Part shown: positions 46,743 to 54,729 of the stretch, piece by piece | Layout: the number at the start of each line of letters is the position of its first letter | How positions within the stretch are numbered: position 1 is the stretch's first letter | Assembly: GCF_002897295.1 (NCBI RefSeq) | Contig: NZ_BEXF01000003.1 | Span: 248,001 to 312,000, forward strand | Direction of reading: 5' to 3' | Length of the DNA: 64,000 nt | Source: Brevibacillus reuszeri | GTDB lineage: Bacteria > Bacillota > Bacilli > Brevibacillales > Brevibacillaceae | Notes under the pieces: model-generated | What the model saw: only the letters and a program-made list of their open reading frames with translations | What the model was told of the DNA's origin: nothing | Database searches by the model: none | Program-made: the position numbers and the translations under genes

Positions 46743-47120
46743 CTACTTCGCCTCCATAAACTCAAGTCTGTTTCCGAATGGGTCTTCTGCAAAAAAGCGA
46801 ATCAAATGAGGTATTTCGTCATCAATGCGGATCGGTACGTCATTTTGCTGCAGGTGCTCCATAAGGGACTCGATGTTTTGGACGACAAAAGCGGGATGTG
46901 CTTTTTTGGCTGGTGCAAATGCCGTCTCAATTCCAATATGGATAAACTGGGCGCCACACTGAAACCAGACACCACCGCGAACAAGCAGCTTTTCTGGTTT
47001 AGGAACCTCTGTCATTCCGAGCAGGTCACCAAAAAACCGCCGTGCTGCATCCTCCGCTCCTGGGGGAGCTGCGAGTTGTACATGATCCAAACCAACCCAT
47101 TCATGCTTTTTATTTGCCAT
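46743..47120 (-). CDS. VOC superfamily (glyoxalase/dioxygenase-like) protein
   Basis: The 125-residue product starts MANKKHEWVGLDHVQLAAPPG at 47120 after GGAGGTC. It has a single VOC domain with possible metal ligands His (LDHVQLA), His in FIHIGIE and a terminal Glu in NRLEFMEAK. Members include glyoxalases and resistance proteins. The gene overlaps the upstream methyltransferase gene by 11 bp. Confidence 0.75.
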   Translation of the reverse strand: MANKKHEWVGLDHVQLAAPPGAEDAARRFFGDLLGMTEVPKPEKLLVRGGVWFQCGAQFIHIGIETAFAPAKKAHPAFVVQNIESLMEHLQQNDVPIRIDDEIPHLIRFFAEDPFGNRLEFMEAK

Positions 47121-47913
47121 CTGCTTGACCTCCATTTTTGTAGCACAGTACCATCCACTCGTCGATTTGATGAGTGAGGACTCTGCCTTGTTCGATTTTC
47201 AATTCAAGAAAAGCTTGCTGGGCTTCTGTTGCCTCTAACAAATAGCGCTCGATCGCCTCTTCTTGTGCCAGTGATTCTGACAGCCGTTTCACCCATGGCT
47301 CGAATTCAAATTTCTTTTTGCGCTGACGCTGCTTGCTTTCTGTCAATCCGTTTGCCTCATGCAGCGCCCTCCATTCATTTACGGATAAACAACGTACGTG
47401 GCTTGGGTCGCGCATCTTCTCCACATGGTTGACGAAAGCAGCTAATTCAATATCCTCAGGTGCCACATTATCAATAAAGAGGAAAGCTCCCCCTGGACGT
47501 AAAACACGACTTACCTCTCGCACAAAAGCCGTCGGATCAGGGAAATGGTGTGCAGCAATTCGGCACGTAATCACATCTACCGATTCATCCAAAAAAGGCA
47601 ACGCTTCAGCATCAGCTTGTACGTATATAATATTTTCTGCATTTGCCTGACGGTTAGCACGTGACGCCGCCTCCAGCATCTCACGGGTTAAATCAGCAGC
47701 AATCACTAAGTCCACATGTGGAGCCAGAGTCCTCGCGACATGCCCCCCACCAGTAGCGATATCCAGAACAGTCCAGTCTTTTTTAGGCTTTAGCCATTCC
47801 ACGAGTAATTCTAAGTCACTTCCTTTGGCGTGGTTTTGGCTATGAACATAGTTTTCGGCATTCTTCCCAAATTGCTGTTGAACCGTTTGCTTGATTTCAT
47901 CCTTCTTTTGCAA
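47110..47913 (-). CDS. Class I SAM-dependent methyltransferase
   Basis: The product has about 267 residues with motif I VLDIATGGGHVARTL, AADLTREMLEAA, the VITCRIAAHHFPDP segment and VLRPGGAFLFIDNVAPED, which is the UbiE/YcgJ pattern. I start it at TTG 47913, eight bases after AGGAGG; the GTG at 47922 lies inside that site. It is the first gene of the four-gene operon divergent from the LysR gene. Confidence 0.8.
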   Translation of the reverse strand: MQKKDEIKQTVQQQFGKNAENYVHSQNHAKGSDLELLVEWLKPKKDWTVLDIATGGGHVARTLAPHVDLVIAADLTREMLEAASRANRQANAENIIYVQADAEALPFLDESVDVITCRIAAHHFPDPTAFVREVSRVLRPGGAFLFIDNVAPEDIELAAFVNHVEKMRDPSHVRCLSVNEWRALHEANGLTESKQRQRKKKFEFEPWVKRLSESLAQEEAIERYLLEATEAQQAFLELKIEQGRVLTHQIDEWMVLCYKNGGQADGK

Positions 47914-48013
47914 GAGGACCACCTCCTGCCATTATTTTATTCCACACATTCCCTTCTTTGTTATAGAATACAGTTAACTAGATATCAACTTTTTCGATAG
48001 GTGGTTGTTTGGC

Positions 48014-48880
48014 ATGGATCAAGAAAGTCTTGAGGTATTTTTAACGATCGCACGGCATGGCTCCATTAATCGCGCAGCACAAGCATTGTTTCTCGCGCAA
48101 TCTACGTTAACCCATCGCCTCAAGCAACTGGAGAGACGAGTGGGTACCCCTTTATTTGTACGTACCGCTTCTGGTGTCAGTCTTACAGGCGAAGGCAGGC
48201 GTCTTCTGCCAATCGCTGCTACTATCGTTGAGCAGATGCGGTCATTTACTCAACAAAAAGAACAGCCGCAGTCTATGAATATCGTAGCTGGCAAAGCTTT
48301 TGTCGCCTACGAGCTGCCAAGATTGATCGGGGAATATCGTCAAGCCAATCCCGGTTTTACCTGTTACGTGCGCTCAACACTGTACGAGGAATCCCTTAGT
48401 GCACTCCTGACGGGTACCGCGGACATCGCCTTTCTCGGGAGCGAGATGTACCATCCCCATATTCATCAAGAGTTTTTGCCAAGTGACCGTATCTTGCTGG
48501 TGATGGCACCCGAGCATCCATGGGCAAACGGCTTTCCCGGCTTTTCAAAATGGGGAACCGAGGAAATGATTTTGTTTGGCAATCATACAGCACCGTACCG
48601 TCAAAGAATTGACCGCTTTCTCGCTCAGCATGGTGTATTCCCGAATGCGATCATGGAGCTGGACAGCTTTAGTGCCGTAAAAAAAATGGTTGAGCGCCAA
48701 CTTGGAATCACCATGCTGCCGGAGAGGACGATCCAGCACGAATTATCCGAAGGTAGACTTGTCGCACACGATATTGCTCACGGTCAACTGCAGCGCCCCA
48801 CGTTAATTGCTTATTTACATCCAAAAAAAGAGGACGAAGCTTTTCAGCAATTCGTCCAATGGATGAAAGAATCTTATTAA
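48014..48880 (+). CDS. LysR family transcriptional regulator
   Basis: The 288-residue product has the N-terminal winged helix (LEVFLTIARHGSINRAAQALFLAQSTLTHRLKQLERRVG, split by the turn) and a periplasmic-binding-like effector domain. I use the ATG at 48014, although a TTG nine bases upstream is possible. The 100-bp gap to the divergent methyltransferase-VOC-amidase operon contains AGTTAACT and other dyads that could be its operator; regulation of that operon is inferred from orientation. Confidence 0.88.
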   Translation: MDQESLEVFLTIARHGSINRAAQALFLAQSTLTHRLKQLERRVGTPLFVRTASGVSLTGEGRRLLPIAATIVEQMRSFTQQKEQPQSMNIVAGKAFVAYELPRLIGEYRQANPGFTCYVRSTLYEESLSALLTGTADIAFLGSEMYHPHIHQEFLPSDRILLVMAPEHPWANGFPGFSKWGTEEMILFGNHTAPYRQRIDRFLAQHGVFPNAIMELDSFSAVKKMVERQLGITMLPERTIQHELSEGRLVAHDIAHGQLQRPTLIAYLHPKKEDEAFQQFVQWMKESY

Positions 48881-49740
48881 AGTAAGGTAAGTACAGTTAG
48901 CTCCGGTCGGCAAAAAAGTCGAACCGGCAAAATAGTTGTTCCTATTCCTCTGTTTGTATAAACCTGCATAGAATGATTGCCTACACGATACATGCCCTGT
49001 ACGTATTTACGAGCCAGCTTAGGTGTCAGCAGATGTCCAATTATGGGCAGCCTGACCTGACCCCCATGGCTGTGTCCTGACAATTGAAGCTGTACAGAAT
49101 GATTGGCAGCCTCATCAGCAAAATCCGGCTCATGTGCGAGCAAGATCACTGTCTGTCCCTCTGGAATAGCAGTCATGGTTTGCCGCATGTTAGGCGCGCC
49201 ATGGAGTACATCATCTACTCCAGCGACATAAAGCTTCTCATCATTTTTGGTAACAGATACATTCCGATTGTCCAATACTTCAAAACCGGAAGCCGCCCAA
49301 GCATTTCGCACTGCCATCTGCTCTCTTGCCCGGTAATCATGATTTCCCAGCACTGCGTATTTCCCAAGGGGAGCTTGTAGCTGGCTAAGAATGGGGACTG
49401 CCAGTGCCAGAACACGTGTATCTTCATCCACCAAGTCACCTGTAAAGCAGATCATATCTGGTTGTTCAGCCATAATCCGATCCACAATTCGTTGTAGATC
49501 TTGTGGCTCCAAAAAATGTCCCAGATGAACATCGCTGAAATGGACCAGCTTAGTTCCTGTGAAGCTCTTTGGCAAACCAGACAACGTGACCGATAGACGC
49601 TCTACTTGCAGCGTATTCCGCTCCCAGGCGTAGCCATACACACCTGCTCCTACCCCCAGACCGACCAGTCCCCCTACGCCTCGTATGACTTTGCGCAAAA
49701 AGGACTTACGCGAGATCGGTTGAAAGTGTGGATTAGCCAC
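48877..49740 (-). CDS. YkuE-like metallophosphoesterase
   Basis: The 287-residue calcineurin-like phosphoesterase has an N-terminal helix after SRKSFLRKV, then the metal motifs FSDVHLGH, FTGDLVDED, LGNHDYR, LLAHEPDF and SGHSHGGQVRLP. B. subtilis YkuE is a Tat-exported wall protein. Here the equivalent motif reads RK rather than RR, so export by Tat is uncertain and the helix may be a Sec anchor. It overlaps the upstream carbonic anhydrase gene by eight bp. Confidence 0.85.
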   Translation of the reverse strand: MANPHFQPISRKSFLRKVIRGVGGLVGLGVGAGVYGYAWERNTLQVERLSVTLSGLPKSFTGTKLVHFSDVHLGHFLEPQDLQRIVDRIMAEQPDMICFTGDLVDEDTRVLALAVPILSQLQAPLGKYAVLGNHDYRAREQMAVRNAWAASGFEVLDNRNVSVTKNDEKLYVAGVDDVLHGAPNMRQTMTAIPEGQTVILLAHEPDFADEAANHSVQLQLSGHSHGGQVRLPIIGHLLTPKLARKYVQGMYRVGNHSMQVYTNRGIGTTILPVRLFCRPELTVLTLL

Positions 49741-50311
49741 GGGCTTCTAGATAATCATAGCCATTGACTACGACATCCAGCCTGCCGGTTGCTGGATCAA
49801 TCAGCAAGCCGTGAACAGCGACACTCGGTGGGAGTAGCGGATGATTTTTAATGGTCTCGACACTGCTTTTTACACTGTCATCTACACAGTCAAATCCACG
49901 GAGCCATTTATTCAGATTAATACCCGCATGCTGCAGGGTAGACAAGGTCTCTGCATTGACCCCTTTTTCCGTCATTTTTGCCATGGTCTTCTTGCTATCA
50001 AGTGCACTCATCCCGCAGTCGTAGTGTCCAACAACGATTACTTCCTCTGCGTTCAATTCATAAATCGCGACCATGATGCTGCGCATAATACTACCAAACG
50101 GGTGGGATACGATTGCTCCTGCACTTTTCACGTGCTTAATATCTCCATTACGCATGTTCATGGCTTTCGGTAGCAGTTCTTCTAATCGTGTGTCCATACA
50201 TGAGAGCACGACAAGCCGCTTGTCTGGAAATTTTGTCGTCTGATATTTTTCATACTCCTGATTCGCTACAAATTCACGATTGAATGCGAGAATTTCATCT
50301 AAATTACGCAA
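49733..50311 (-). CDS. Beta-class carbonic anhydrase
   Basis: This zinc enzyme hydrates CO2 to bicarbonate. The 192-residue product has the beta-class ligands: Cys, Asp and Arg in LVVLSCMDTRLEELL, and His and Cys in VVGHYDCGMSA. Its length is normal for the short bacterial type (YtiB-like). Translation starts with TTG at 50311 after AGGTG. It is coupled to the metallophosphoesterase gene. Confidence 0.9.
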   Translation of the reverse strand: MRNLDEILAFNREFVANQEYEKYQTTKFPDKRLVVLSCMDTRLEELLPKAMNMRNGDIKHVKSAGAIVSHPFGSIMRSIMVAIYELNAEEVIVVGHYDCGMSALDSKKTMAKMTEKGVNAETLSTLQHAGINLNKWLRGFDCVDDSVKSSVETIKNHPLLPPSVAVHGLLIDPATGRLDVVVNGYDYLEARG

Positions 50312-50404
50312 TTCGCAACACCTGCCTCACTCAGAGTATTTTCTTTTCTATTTTACATCCTTATCTCAATCCTTCAAGCGAACGCAGCACTATTTCTTTC
50401 AATT

Positions 50405-50740
50405 CTATTGATTATATATGCCCCATTTACACATTTCCTCTAGGATTGGCATGAGTGTGTTCCCTCTCGGTGTCAGGGAATATTCTACTTTTGGTGGGAT
50501 TTGCGGATACTCCTCTCGTTTAAGAACTCCACTTTGCTCTAATTCGCTCAATTGTGAACTCAGCATCTTGTGAGTAATCTCAGGGATTCGCTTTTTGAGA
50601 TCTCCATACCGTAGAATTTCGCTGTTCGCCAGCTGGTACATGATTTTCATTTTCCATTTTCCACCGATAATCGAGAGCGTGTAGTCAAAAGGAGCGAGTT
50701 TTTTCTCCGTCTGATGTGTATCGAGCTGTTTTGAACTCAT
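50405..50740 (-). CDS. HxlR family transcriptional regulator
   Basis: The 111-residue winged-helix protein has the HxlR pattern IIGGKWKMKIMYQLA, RYGDLKKRIPEITHKMLSSQLSELE and KVEYSLTPRG. Some members sense thiols or aldehydes through an N-terminal cysteine, which is absent here. Possible targets are neighbouring genes; none is obvious. Confidence 0.85.
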   Translation of the reverse strand: MSSKQLDTHQTEKKLAPFDYTLSIIGGKWKMKIMYQLANSEILRYGDLKKRIPEITHKMLSSQLSELEQSGVLKREEYPQIPPKVEYSLTPRGNTLMPILEEMCKWGIYNQ

Positions 50741-50838
50741 CCGGTGTTACTCTCCTTTCTGTAAGTATCTCACGAATTAGCTACGCCGGCGAGTTTAAAA
50801 TCGATATCGATGCTTTGCGACCACTCGCTAGCTTGGCA

Positions 50839-50889
50839 GGTAATTTCGCTGAGATTACCCCTGTATTTTCATTGGGGTAACCGATTTTT
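50839..50889. other. Overlapping inverted repeats in the HxlR upstream gap
   Basis: GGTAAT (50839) can pair with ATTACC (50854), while TTACCCC (50855) can pair with GGGGTAA (50874), followed on the plus strand by CCGATTTTTC. The two stems are mutually exclusive, like an attenuator, but no plus-strand gene follows closely. Confidence 0.4.
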
Positions 50890-50900
50890 CACAAATCGAA

Positions 50901-51116
50901 TTATGCCCTGCCTTTTCTTATTTTCCAAAATTCTGCGAAGTACGTAACGATTAACAGAAGCAGACAAAGCCACCAAAAGCCTGGTTGTATACTATACAAA
51001 ACGCAGGGTAGAGCGCCCGACCCGATTAGGGTTAAATTGCGGTACCGCGGATATTTCACAGAGAAAAGCGTAATCAAGAGTCCGATGATCAAGACGACAA
51101 TGGGAAATTTCTCCAC
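50901..51116 (-). CDS. Small membrane protein
   Basis: The 71-residue product has three hydrophobic segments with short basic loops (SVKYPRYRN, WKIRKGRA at the end). It follows the next gene upstream by 11 bp, so the two are probably cotranscribed. I do not recognise a family. Confidence 0.6.
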   Translation of the reverse strand: MEKFPIVVLIIGLLITLFSVKYPRYRNLTLIGSGALPCVLYSIQPGFWWLCLLLLIVTYFAEFWKIRKGRA

Positions 51117-51127
51117 ATCCTGCCCTC

Positions 51128-51460
51128 CTATTCTGGATTGCTGTTCTTTTGTATGTATACTTCCAAGCTTCTGAAGATAAGTAATATCAATTCACAAAAA
51201 AGCTTCCACAAAATAATGCCCACGATAAAAACAATCACAACCGTCAGGAAGCCCAGGAAGTAGTTTGTTTCCATTACTGACGTATACATTCCGTAACTTG
51301 ACGGGACCCATCTCTCTGCTAGGAAGGTCAGTGCGGCGATTCTGCCGATGACAATCGCATAAAAAGCAATCGGGACCATTCCAATGAAAAATAGCAGCCG
51401 AATACTTTCCTTTGCTGTTTTTGCTCCAAACTCGAAAAAATTAGTGAACATGTACTCCAC
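51128..51460 (-). CDS. Membrane protein of unknown function
   Basis: The 110-residue product has two long hydrophobic segments (about residues 20-48 and 70-100), a short aromatic N-terminus (MEYMFTNFFEFG) and a polar tail (YIQKNSNPE). It pairs with the 71-residue membrane protein gene. No family is recognised; the start could be the ATG three codons later. Confidence 0.6.
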   Translation of the reverse strand: MEYMFTNFFEFGAKTAKESIRLLFFIGMVPIAFYAIVIGRIAALTFLAERWVPSSYGMYTSVMETNYFLGFLTVVIVFIVGIILWKLFCELILLIFRSLEVYIQKNSNPE

Positions 51461-51603
51461 TCCTTCTTCTCTCTATTCTTTGACTGTGATGCCAACAATG
51501 AATTGCAATTCCTTTCGCTAATCGTAGCAAATACTCCCAACCTTTATTCATGCTATTTCTAGGAAGTGAGCGAGTATTTGTGGTATCTTTATCTTGATAG
51601 TGT

Positions 51604-51619
51604 CCAATTGGTCAATTGG
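51604..51619. promoter_or_regulatory. Inverted repeat before the leader-peptide ORF
   Basis: CCAATTG-GT-CAATTGG is a perfect dyad with a two-base centre, ending against the GGAGGT ribosome binding site of the 88-codon ORF at 51630. It could be a repressor site or affect initiation. Confidence 0.4.
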
Positions 51620-51629
51620 AGGTGAAGCG

Positions 51630-51896
51630 ATGGAATTTTCCTTAGATATGTCGCTATTGCTGCTGGCACTGGGGTTGTCAGGTTATTTAGTCGCTCACCT
51701 GTTTAGCGGACCTGCAGCGCCCTTTGTACTTCGAGTGCCTTTGCCGTACGAACTGGCTTGTCCAAACCACGATAATGGCGCTGTACGTTTGAGCCGCAGA
51801 CCGAGAATTCTGTTTGTTCGGCGCAAAGCTCCACCAAAGGAATATAACTGTTCTCTGGATGGCGCAGAGCCACTCTCCTTCTTGTATTGCTCGTGA
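51630..51896 (+). CDS. Putative MifM-like translation-arrest leader peptide
   Basis: This 88-codon ORF starts at ATG 51630, six bases after GGAGGT. It encodes one N-terminal membrane helix (about residues 7-26), then a polar, Pro/Arg-rich part (RPRILFVRRKAPPKEY) and a short acidic-aromatic tail (LDGAEPLSFLYCS). It ends 27 bp before a YidC/Oxa1 gene. Codons 83-86 form one arm of a stem whose other arm contains the yidC Shine-Dalgarno. In B. subtilis, mifM upstream of yidC2 has this layout: its nascent chain stalls the ribosome when insertion fails and opens the stem. There is no clear sequence similarity to MifM; the role is inferred from architecture. Confidence 0.7.
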   Translation: MEFSLDMSLLLLALGLSGYLVAHLFSGPAAPFVLRVPLPYELACPNHDNGAVRLSRRPRILFVRRKAPPKEYNCSLDGAEPLSFLYCS

Positions 51897-51917
51897 GAAG
51901 CACCTATACAAGGAGGA
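51876..51917 (+). promoter_or_regulatory. Stem-loop sequestering the yidC ribosome binding site
   Basis: TCCTTCTTGTAT (51876-51887) pairs with ATACAAGGAGGA (51906-51917) over 12 consecutive pairs including one G-U. The right arm contains the AGGAGG that serves the yidC start at 51924. TGCT (51888) and AGCA (51899) extend it by four pairs across a three-base bulge. The stop codon of the leader ORF (51894-51896) lies in the loop. Confidence 0.75.
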
Positions 51918-51923
51918 ATATGA

Positions 51924-52613
51924 ATGTACTCATTTGTTCAACCCGTTATTGATATAATGGCGACACTGCTTCAGGTTTTCTTCCAATTCGCACAGGATTG
52001 GGGAATCGCGATCGTGCTTTTTACTCTGTTCGTGAGAGGACTGCTTTTCCCACTAAGCCTGCGAACAGCTCGTCAAACTGTACTGCAGGGAGTCATACGC
52101 CCTGAGCTGAAGCTGCTACAGGAGCAATATAAATCAGACCAAACCAAGCTAATGGAAGAAACCATGAGCCTTTATAAAAAAGCTGGGGTCAAGCCTTTTT
52201 CCATGTTTTCAACAGCGATTTTGCAAATGCCAATTTTCATGGCAATGTATGGCCTGTTCTTAACTCATGGAGCACAAATGTCGTCCTCCTTTATCCCATG
52301 GGTGGCGTCCTTTGCCCAGTTTGACCCGTGGCATCTCCTGCCCGCACTAGCTGCTGGACTTACTTTTGTAACGAGTATGATCCCGTTGACTGCGGAAATG
52401 GCCACCGACAGCTCGATATTCACTAGGATGCTAAACTCGCTTGTTATGGTCGTCGTTTTTCTGATGATTCTCTGGAAGGCCCCCGTTGCTCTGGGGCTTT
52501 ACTGGACAAGTGGTTCTCTCTTTGGACTGCTCGAACGGGGATTTTACCGTTCTCGTCTGGGAAAAAGCGTGCTGATGCGAGGAAGCTCAGTTTTGGAAGC
52601 GCAGCAGGAATAA
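51924..52613 (+). CDS. YidC/Oxa1 family membrane protein insertase
   Basis: This is an insertase for membrane proteins, 229 residues with about five membrane segments. The groove arginine is in VLFTLFVRGLLFPL, followed by a cytoplasmic helical hairpin (VIRPELKLLQEQYKSD) and LQMPIFMAMYGLF. Unlike SpoIIIJ and YidC2 of B. subtilis it has no evident lipoprotein signal; the frame begins MYSFVQPVIDIMATLLQVFF. The start follows AGGAGG by seven bases, and that site is buried in a predicted stem. It is probably the conditional, second YidC of this genome. Confidence 0.88.
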   Translation: MYSFVQPVIDIMATLLQVFFQFAQDWGIAIVLFTLFVRGLLFPLSLRTARQTVLQGVIRPELKLLQEQYKSDQTKLMEETMSLYKKAGVKPFSMFSTAILQMPIFMAMYGLFLTHGAQMSSSFIPWVASFAQFDPWHLLPALAAGLTFVTSMIPLTAEMATDSSIFTRMLNSLVMVVVFLMILWKAPVALGLYWTSGSLFGLLERGFYRSRLGKSVLMRGSSVLEAQQE

Positions 52614-52633
52614 GATAGAAATGGTTGGATGAG

Positions 52634-52658
52634 ACCCCTTGTTTATCAAGGGGTTTTC
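52634..52658 (+). terminator. Intrinsic terminator after yidC
   Basis: ACCCCTTG and CAAGGGGT pair perfectly around a five-base loop followed by TTTCCTTTT, 20 bp after the yidC stop. Confidence 0.8.
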
Positions 52659-52696
52659 CTTTTGCCCCCAGAACCTCCAGCTATCCCGTGCTTTTC

Positions 52697-53824
52697 TCAT
52701 AGCTCCAGTACAATATCAAATACCTTACGACTGATTGTATGATGCACATCACTGTTAAAATTAAGTAGCACAGCAACACCCAGCTTTTTACTTGGGATCA
52801 TTGCTACCAGCGAACGGACTGCTAATTGACCTCCGCCATGTTCAATCACATCAAATCCCTTATACGTATCGACAAACCAAGCCAGTCCATAGCTTCGAAC
52901 CTCGCTTCCCTTCCTCCATTCTTCCGTTACTCTTTGTACTGCTGTTTGCATGATTTGAAGCGATTCTGTATTCAATATTGCTGATTGGCTCATATGTGCA
53001 GCTGCATATCTTGCTAAATCATTGGAGGTTGAGTAAAGAAATCCGATAGGAGCAGATATCGGATTTTTCGGGTACGGCGTAAGCAACTTTTCATCATTTA
53101 AGTAATACTGAGCATGATTTCCGTCTGACTCGACCCTTTCATGATTGCAGGTCGTCCTAGACATTTTCAGAGGTCCCAATACATACTTTTCAAGATGAGA
53201 CTCCCAAGACTGTCCACTGACCTTTTCAAACAAGTCACAAGCGATCACAAAGGCATCCGTGCAATAATCCCAGCTCGTACCTGGTGTGTAAGATAACGGA
53301 ACCGTTGAAAACCATTTCGTTATGTCTTCACGGCTGCGGATCCCTGCTAGAACCTCTTCTGTCAAGCCATAATAATCGAGCGCTTCCTGAAATTCGGTCG
53401 GGTAATCGGAATAGATCTCCCTTACATTTGGCGCAATTAAATTGGCGATGCCCAAATCTGGTGGGAATCCAGCTGTATGACTTAACAACTGGCGCACCGT
53501 TATCCTGTCACTCATCTTTTTGTCCTTCGTGCGAAAATACGGTAAGTAATCTACAACAGGAGTCTCCAGATAAATAAGCCCCTGTTCTCTTGCCTGCATA
53601 ATACTGGTTGCCATAAAGTTTTTTGATATGCTTTGAATACTCATTATCGTATCAGGCGTAATCTTTTTTGGTGTACTTCCTAATTGGGAATAACCAAATC
53701 CTTCTGCGTAAATGATTTCATTCTCATAGGTAATAGACACACTAATCCCGACAGTATGCTGCTTCTCACATAGTTCATTTATGAAATGAGTGAGTTCGTG
53801 TAATTTACTGTTTATGCTTTTCAT
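52697..53824 (-). CDS. Beta-lactamase-fold serine hydrolase
   Basis: This is a class C/PBP4*-like serine hydrolase of 375 residues from the ATG at 53824, with GAGGTC upstream. Motif 1 is SISKNF (SxxK), a tyrosine motif is in WDYCTDAF (YCT, not the usual YxN), and motif 3 is HGG in VIEHGGGQLAVRS. No signal peptide is visible, so it is probably cytoplasmic; esterase or peptidase activity is possible. Confidence 0.8.
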   Translation of the reverse strand: MKSINSKLHELTHFINELCEKQHTVGISVSITYENEIIYAEGFGYSQLGSTPKKITPDTIMSIQSISKNFMATSIMQAREQGLIYLETPVVDYLPYFRTKDKKMSDRITVRQLLSHTAGFPPDLGIANLIAPNVREIYSDYPTEFQEALDYYGLTEEVLAGIRSREDITKWFSTVPLSYTPGTSWDYCTDAFVIACDLFEKVSGQSWESHLEKYVLGPLKMSRTTCNHERVESDGNHAQYYLNDEKLLTPYPKNPISAPIGFLYSTSNDLARYAAAHMSQSAILNTESLQIMQTAVQRVTEEWRKGSEVRSYGLAWFVDTYKGFDVIEHGGGQLAVRSLVAMIPSKKLGVAVLLNFNSDVHHTISRKVFDIVLEL

Positions 53825-53925
53825 CGGAAATGACCTCGAATTTCTATCGATATTTGTAATTTCGTTACTTGTTTCCCCTTCAAGTAATACGAAAAAACCC
53901 ATATTTTGGACACTTCCGTTTTCAG

Positions 53926-54105
53926 CTAGTTGATTCCTTTCACTAACAAAAAAGCTGTCCCCATATCGGGAACAGCATTAAATCTTTTGACAAGGTCACC
54001 GCTTAGCCAGTAATCTCCGTACTGCTCCACAAATGCCTGATATAAAATATCTTCATAATCTGTTTCTTCTATATCCAATATCTCTGACAGTAGGTTTTTG
54101 TTCAA
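53926..54105 (-). CDS. Small acidic protein
   Basis: A 59-codon gene begins with TTG at 54105, seven bases after GGAGGTGCC, and ends at TAG 53926. The product starts MNKNLLSEILDIEETDYEDI and continues with an aromatic, acidic stretch (YQAFVEQYGDYW). It has no membrane helix. No family is recognised. It is followed closely by the serine hydrolase gene and preceded by a frameshifted gene. Confidence 0.5.
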   Translation of the reverse strand: MNKNLLSEILDIEETDYEDILYQAFVEQYGDYWLSGDLVKRFNAVPDMGTAFLLVKGIN

Positions 54106-54149
54106 AATGGCACCTCCAATTTTGCCATATATTTCATTAAGTTTTCTTC

Positions 54150-54591
54150 CTACAATGTCGGTAACAGTTCCCGAGTATATGACAGACTTGGAATTATTGA
54201 TGAAGATTTCATCCTCTTATTTTTCTTACCTCTACCAGAAGCTATAATGTGAGATGTATCTTCAATAATCTCTATCTTTATAAGATTTTCCGCTTCTAAA
54301 AGATCTCCTTGAATGGTGAATGAAGATATTTCTATCCCATTTTCAACAGCAGTCTGTTTAAGCTTTTCTAATTGAAAACTCAATTCATCATAAATTTTAT
54401 CCTTGTTTGCCCCCTCTTCTCTTTCCTGAATCTCCAATATCTAATTCTAAAATATATCTCACCAAAATCATCTACATCCACATCTGGCTTCTCCTGTTGT
54501 CCACTTTCTTCACCATGGCTGATAATCACTGTCCCATGTTCTGGAAGCATCATGCGCATACTACCAATAGGTCATTGATCGTATTAGACAT
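54150..54591 (-). pseudogene. Hypothetical gene broken by two frameshifts
   Basis: A reading frame from ATG 54591 (after AGGGGTGG) gives MSNTINDLL, then continues in a second frame (MRMMLPEHGTVIISHGEES, through VDDFGEIYFRIRY). A third frame follows (EIQEREEGANKDKIYDELS, to RELLPTL). One added base after codon 9 and one after FRIRY would restore a single protein of about 146 residues. The pieces abut without gaps, which argues for point frameshifts or sequencing errors. The product is unknown. Confidence 0.55.
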
Positions 54592-54656
54592 TCTAATCCA
54601 CCCCTAAACAAGAACGTTCGTTCCCGTACAATGCGTCCAGAAACGAAATTATGCAA

Positions 54657-54688
54657 GAAAAAAAAGACCTTGCATGATGCAAAGTCTT
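54657..54688 (-). terminator. Intrinsic terminator of the zinc-ribbon membrane protein gene
   Basis: Minus-strand AAGACTTTGCAT and ATGCAAGGTCTT pair around a single-base loop with one mismatch, followed by seven T residues. It lies 40 bp after the stop at 54730. Confidence 0.8.
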
Positions 54689-54729
54689 CCAATCAAATGT
54701 GTATTTTATCAGATCAAATCTTAAAAAAA

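Noticed and set aside
50839..50889. CTGAGA followed by ACCCC, recalling a TPP riboswitch
   Set aside because: The rest of the TPP core, including the GAACCTGAT segment and the P1 stem, is absent, and no thiamine gene follows.
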